Assembly: GCA_964432995.1 (NCBI GenBank)
Contig: CAYSPU010000302.1
Coordinates: 1 to 6,504 of the forward strand
DNA length: 6,504 nucleotides
Source of the DNA: CAYSPU01 sp964432995
GTDB taxonomy: Bacteria > Verrucomicrobiota > Verrucomicrobiia > Limisphaerales > JAHDYP01
Reading direction: 5' to 3'
This document shows positions 6,054 through 6,504 of the stretch, in pieces; within the stretch, counting starts at the first letter, position 1; each line of letters opens with the position of its first letter. The notes under the pieces are model-generated. The model was not told where the DNA came from and ran no database searches. It worked only from the letters and a program-made list of their open reading frames with translations. The position numbers and the translations under genes are program-made.

Positions 6054-6504
6054 ATGAACGAACCTGGCCCAAAGCCCTTCTTCAGCCTCGGCAATTTCGT
6101 GCCCAGCCTCCGGCAGGCGCTCGAACGCGAACCGCTGGACCTCACGAAGATCATCCGGGCCGCCGTGCCGGTCAAAGACCTGCAGGAGCACCCAACTCCG
6201 ACACCGGCCGGCCTGGATCGCGCCGTCCTGTACCTCACCGACGGCAAGGCCGCTTGCCACTGGGAAACCGACTCGCTGCGCGCGCTGTTCCGCGGCGACC
6301 CCATCCCGCCGAACCTCGGTGACTACCCGGAAGCCTACAACGAGGCGTTCGCCATCTTCGATTCTCACGCCCTCGAGATCAGCGATATCCTGGGCGACCG
6401 CCGCGACGAGGAAATGCTCGAGGTCTACTCCACGCTCCGCCGCCGGCCCGACGGCCGCAGCGTCGGATACGTCCACGACTACATGTGGCAGGCGGCGGCG
6501 ATTG
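6054..6504 (+). CDS. Unrecognised protein, N-terminal part (continues beyond window)
   Basis: An open frame of 150 codons runs from ATG 6054 to the window edge without a stop. The product begins MNEPGPKPFFSLGNF and continues with mixed helical, soluble-looking sequence: LRQALEREPLDLTKII, LYLTDGKAACHWETD, YPEAYNEAFAIFDSHALEI and ending near VGYVHDYMWQAAAI. I see no signal peptide, membrane segment or motif that I can assign, and I do not recognise the family. An AGG five bases before the ATG is a weak ribosome binding site. An in-frame ATG at 6012 would add MGTKHSVSTERQVF, but it lies in the right arm of the palindromic element, so 6054 is preferred. The amino-acid composition is balanced and third codon positions are largely G/C, as expected for real coding DNA here. 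It lies 136 bp after the SWIM gene on the same strand and may or may not share its transcript. Confidence 0.7.
   Translation, partial: MNEPGPKPFFSLGNFVPSLRQALEREPLDLTKIIRAAVPVKDLQEHPTPTPAGLDRAVLYLTDGKAACHWETDSLRALFRGDPIPPNLGDYPEAYNEAFAIFDSHALEISDILGDRRDEEMLEVYSTLRRRPDGRSVGYVHDYMWQAAAI

Noticed and set aside
5658..6476. A 272-codon minus-strand open frame across the repeat and the unrecognised gene
   Set aside because: It runs through the palindromic element and opposite the SWIM gene. The plus-strand frame from 6054 has the more protein-like composition, although without homologues this choice is not certain.

Overview
The window is GC-rich bacterial DNA (roughly two thirds G+C by eye). Start codons have weak or no Shine-Dalgarno sequences. 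It combines a secreted GH106-type alpha-L-rhamnosidase with a C/G-rich nested palindromic repeat of the 'CCCTCTCCCC...GGGGAGAGGG' kind. That combination fits a Verrucomicrobiota or Planctomycetota genome, but this is an inference from style and family content; no marker gene is present to settle it.

Layout. Positions 1-1773 (minus strand) hold the N-terminal 591 codons of a secreted GH106-like alpha-L-rhamnosidase, cut off by the left window edge. Positions 1774-2176 are a roughly 400-bp divergent intergenic region with two clear hairpins and no convincing gene. On the plus strand follow a SNF2-family ATPase/helicase (2177-5035, 952 aa) and, 12 nt after its stop, a small SWIM zinc-finger protein (5048-5917, 289 aa). 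The two almost certainly form an operon. A nested palindromic element (about 5911-6016) comes next, and a third plus-strand gene starts at 6054 and runs off the right edge. Its product is not recognised.

How the parts relate. The SNF2 protein and the SWIM protein look like a split functional pair: an ATP-driven double-stranded-DNA translocase plus a zinc-dependent nucleic-acid or protein-binding partner. The same neighbour pairing is known in other bacteria (for example ywqA/ywqB of Bacillus subtilis). The rhamnosidase is transcribed away from them and is probably unrelated in function, belonging to polysaccharide degradation.

The most unusual observation is the palindromic repeat. One full-size copy overlaps the stop codon of the SWIM gene. 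A second, truncated, inverted copy (37 of 40 bases identical) sits in frame inside the SNF2 gene, between ATPase motifs I and Ia, and appears to be translated as part of a roughly 50-residue insertion. No new multi-gene system can be claimed from this window alone.
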